Source: Thiomicrospira cyclica
GTDB taxonomy: Bacteria; Pseudomonadota; Gammaproteobacteria; Thiomicrospirales; Thiomicrospiraceae
Length of the DNA: 32,648 bases
NCBI GenBank assembly: GCA_022736205.1
Contig: DZAT01000018.1
Location: 1 to 32,648, forward strand
Direction of reading: 5' to 3'
Positions 30,716-32,648 of the stretch are shown here, piece after piece; within the stretch, counting starts at the first letter, position 1, and the number at the start of each line of letters is the position of its first letter. Position numbers and translations under genes: made by a program. Below the pieces are notes generated by a model. The model was not told the DNA's origin, did not search any database, and was given only the letters and a program-made list of their open reading frames with translations.

Positions 30716-30990
30716 AAGTCATGCCGAGCGCATTTAGGAATTTAGAGACAATTAAGTTGTTTTTGGTGAACTATCCACCAGCCGACAAAAAAGCGGTTAA
30801 CGAAATTCGAAAGCAGTTGCGTATGTTAGCAACGTTTCCTGAACTGGGTAAAGCCGACGAAGAGATTACAGGCTTGCGTGTATTATCGATTCCATTTGGT
30901 AAATCTGGCTACCGTGTACTTTACAAATGGTCTGATGGTGCGGATATATTAGAGGTGCTTAACATTAAGCACGATCGACAAAGTTTGTAG
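30703..30990 (+). CDS. ParE/RelE-family toxin
   Basis: The 95-residue protein has the RelE/ParE fold pattern: an N-terminal helical pair (FRNLETIKLFLVNY and KKAVNEIRKQLRML), the FPELGK turn, then strands LRVLSIPFGKSGYRVLYKW and ILEVLNIKHDRQSL ending in HDR. Family members either poison DNA gyrase (ParE) or cleave mRNA on the ribosome (RelE); the sequence alone does not decide which. It overlaps the antitoxin gene by 13 bases and has no strong ribosome binding site of its own, so translation is probably coupled. The gene is intact. Confidence 0.85.
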   Translation: MPLVKVMPSAFRNLETIKLFLVNYPPADKKAVNEIRKQLRMLATFPELGKADEEITGLRVLSIPFGKSGYRVLYKWSDGADILEVLNIKHDRQSL

Positions 30991-30993
30991 AAG

Positions 30994-31069
30994 AAATCCT
31001 CCCTAGCCCTCCTTTTTCAAAGGAAGGAACAATCTCCCCTCTTTGTCAAAGAGGGGTTAGGGGGGATTT
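30994..31069. repeat. 76-bp imperfect long inverted repeat between convergent genes
   Basis: The two arms (about 30 bases each) begin AAATCCTCCCTAGCCCTCC and, on the opposite strand, AAATCCCCCCTAACCCC. They pair at roughly four of five positions, and each contains a CAAAGG/TCAAAGA word. The element starts three bases after the toxin stop and ends 14 bases before the priA stop. It may act as a bidirectional terminator, but its length and regular ends also fit a dispersed small mobile repeat. Confidence 0.65.
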
Positions 31070-31083
31070 CCTAAAGCACACTC

Positions 31084-32648
31084 CTACGGCATATCCTGCG
31101 GATCAATATCTAAAAACACCCTGACCCCACTCACCGCCACATTGGGCTGATTCAGCGCATCCAAGAGTTGGCTAATGGTCGTATGTAGCGCAGCGCGGTT
31201 ATCCGACTGCAACCACAACAACTCTCGATAATGATATTGCCGACGGTGCATTAACGCAGGCATGGGGCCCGACACCTGTACCTGTGTGTCGCTGATGTGC
31301 GCCAATAAACCATTCAATTGCTGTTGCACCGCTTCGAGTTTTCGACCTTCTGCCATCAGCCATGCACTGTGCCCAAAGGGCGGTAAATGGGTTTCTTGCC
31401 GCTCCGCTAATAAGTCTTGTGCGATGACATTGTAAGGTTGTGTGAGCAACGACTGTACAAACGGATGATGTGGCTGATGGGTTTGCAATAATACCTTACC
31501 CACTTTATTGCCGCGTCCTGCACGCCCCGAAACCTGCGTCACCAATTGCGCCAGTCGCTCTAAGGTGCGAAAGTCGCGGGCAAAGAGTGCGCTATCGACA
31601 TCGATAATCCCAACAAGCTGAATCCCCGCGAAGTCGTGCCCCTTGGCGAGCATTTGTGTGCCTAAAATCAGCTTTGCGCTACCATCTCGAATTTGCGCTA
31701 ATAATTCTGGCAGTTTGTCTTTGCCTTGTGCGCTATCTCGGTCGATGCGTAATACGGGGTAATTCGGGAAGTGTCCTGCTAATATTTCTTCTAGCTGTTG
31801 CGTTCCCTGTCCGACTAAATGCCAGTTTTGCGAACCACATTGGGGACATTCGCGTGGGCTATGTGCTACCCGTCCACAATGATGACAGCGCAAATTCGGT
31901 TTGCTACGGTGAAAGGTGTAAGGCACTTCGCAAGCAGGACAATCAAGCGTGTGTCCGCAATCGTGACACATAAGCACAGGCGCATAACCGCGACGGTTCA
32001 AAAACAACAGCACCTGTTCATCCTTATCCAGTGCGCTTTGAATCGCAGCCAGCAGTTGTGGCGATAAAGCGCCTTCCAGCTTTTGCGCGCGCATATCGAT
32101 GGCTAACAACTGCGGAACGGGTTGGCTGTTGGCGCGTTGGGTTAGTCGTAACAAACTGTATTTATGTTGCGCCACATTAGCAAGACTCTCTAACGATGGC
32201 GTTGCTGACCCTAATAGCACAGGGCAAGACTGCAGCTTACCGCGCATAATGGCCACATCGCGGGCATGATAGCGGATGCTGTCTTGTTGTTTGTAAGAGC
32301 CGTCGTGCTCTTCATCGACAATGATGACGCCAAGTTTGGGTAAGGGGGCAAAAATCGCCGAACGCGTACCAATCAGCAATAAGGGTTCGCCTTGTCGCGT
32401 CAGTTGCCAGACTTTACCACGCGCCACATCGGTGAGTCCCGAATGGAGGGCAATCGGGGCAGTTCCCAGTCGTTGTTCTAAGCGCGCGAGCATTTGTGGT
32501 GTTAAGCCAATTTCTGGAACGAGTAACAAGGCTTGCTGACCCTTGGCGAGCACGTCGCTAATGATGCTGGCATAGACTTCGGTTTTGCCGCTCCCCGTTA
32601 CCCCTTCCAATAAACTGACATGAAAACTGCCCAACTGTTGTTGCACCG
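31084..32648 (-). CDS. priA: Primosomal protein N' (replication restart helicase), 5' end outside window
   Basis: PriA recognises stalled or collapsed forks and reloads the replicative helicase. About 521 codons are visible. The N-terminal DNA-binding part (about 200 residues, judging from the usual 730) lies beyond the right edge, and the frame is open to the last base. Visible are Walker A GVTGSGKT (near 32583-32606), motif II DEEH (32305-32316), GSATPSLES and SGRAGRG. The zinc module between the helicase lobes has eight cysteines in pairs (CHDCGHTLDCPAC then CHHCG and CPQCG). The C-terminus is complete. It converges on the toxin gene, with the long inverted repeat between them. Confidence 0.96.
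   Translation of the reverse strand, partial: VQQQLGSFHVSLLEGVTGSGKTEVYASIISDVLAKGQQALLLVPEIGLTPQMLARLEQRLGTAPIALHSGLTDVARGKVWQLTRQGEPLLLIGTRSAIFAPLPKLGVIIVDEEHDGSYKQQDSIRYHARDVAIMRGKLQSCPVLLGSATPSLESLANVAQHKYSLLRLTQRANSQPVPQLLAIDMRAQKLEGALSPQLLAAIQSALDKDEQVLLFLNRRGYAPVLMCHDCGHTLDCPACEVPYTFHRSKPNLRCHHCGRVAHSPRECPQCGSQNWHLVGQGTQQLEEILAGHFPNYPVLRIDRDSAQGKDKLPELLAQIRDGSAKLILGTQMLAKGHDFAGIQLVGIIDVDSALFARDFRTLERLAQLVTQVSGRAGRGNKVGKVLLQTHQPHHPFVQSLLTQPYNVIAQDLLAERQETHLPPFGHSAWLMAEGRKLEAVQQQLNGLLAHISDTQVQVSGPMPALMHRRQYHYRELLWLQSDNRAALHTTISQLLDALNQPNVAVSGVRVFLDIDPQDMP

Overview
This is a chromosomal window from a Gram-negative bacterium, most likely a gammaproteobacterium. The grounds are outer-membrane and periplasmic proteins, a GltB/GltD pair, the divergent folB/plsY arrangement common in gammaproteobacteria, and PriA, AsmA-like and c-di-GMP proteins. 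Base composition is moderate. The genus cannot be fixed from sequence alone; abundant c-di-GMP and chemotaxis genes plus many small inverted-repeat elements would suit a free-living environmental lineage (inference). No tRNA, rRNA, CRISPR array or complete insertion sequence was seen.

Layout. Positions 1-1400: the end of a polysaccharide region (a Wzz-type chain-length protein) flanked by two small MITE-like elements. 1409-4880: hexose-6-phosphate mutarotase, converging on an HDOD-domain gene and an AsmA-like gene. 4925-10944: a good sigma70-type promoter, then the gltB-gltD operon for glutamate synthase, closed by a hairpin. 10965-11933: an AT-richer accessory patch with a GIY-YIG family protein, an antitoxin-like small gene and the truncated start of a PemK-like toxin. 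11944-15573: a SWIM-SNF2 helicase followed six bases later by a short O6-alkylguanine-DNA alkyltransferase. 15654-16991: single-domain malic enzyme. 16988-25017: a minus-strand signalling block (GGDEF-EAL protein, its coupled periplasmic binding protein, an Aer-like chemoreceptor with a CZB domain, and a second chemoreceptor). 25063-25967: thioredoxin-like gene and folB. 26053-29641: plsY, a UrtA-like periplasmic binding protein and a membrane diguanylate cyclase. 29696-30990: a small outer-membrane barrel protein and a complete toxin-antitoxin pair. 31084 to the end: priA, cut by the window edge.

The most interesting pattern is that two unrelated periplasmic solute-binding proteins (an NMT1/SsuA-like one and a UrtA/Peripla_BP_6-like one) are each translationally coupled to a membrane-anchored c-di-GMP enzyme, with no ABC permease or ATPase beside either. 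Both pairs show a TAATG stop/start overlap. The known precedent is the NspS-MbaA pair of Vibrio cholerae; the window appears to hold two separate versions built on other binding-protein families. In the second pair the binding-protein signal peptide is split by an apparent frameshift at a run of six G.

The second pattern is a family of short non-coding elements with shared terminal inverted repeats (about GGGNACNTCTAAWAACC), two of them flanked by perfect 4-bp direct repeats. They carry different cores: a 109-bp form with an ATTCCC-N8-GGGAAT hairpin, and 82/150-bp forms with a CTAAAAA..CGAAG..TTTTTAG hairpin. They sit at gene ends, and their hairpins probably also act as terminators.
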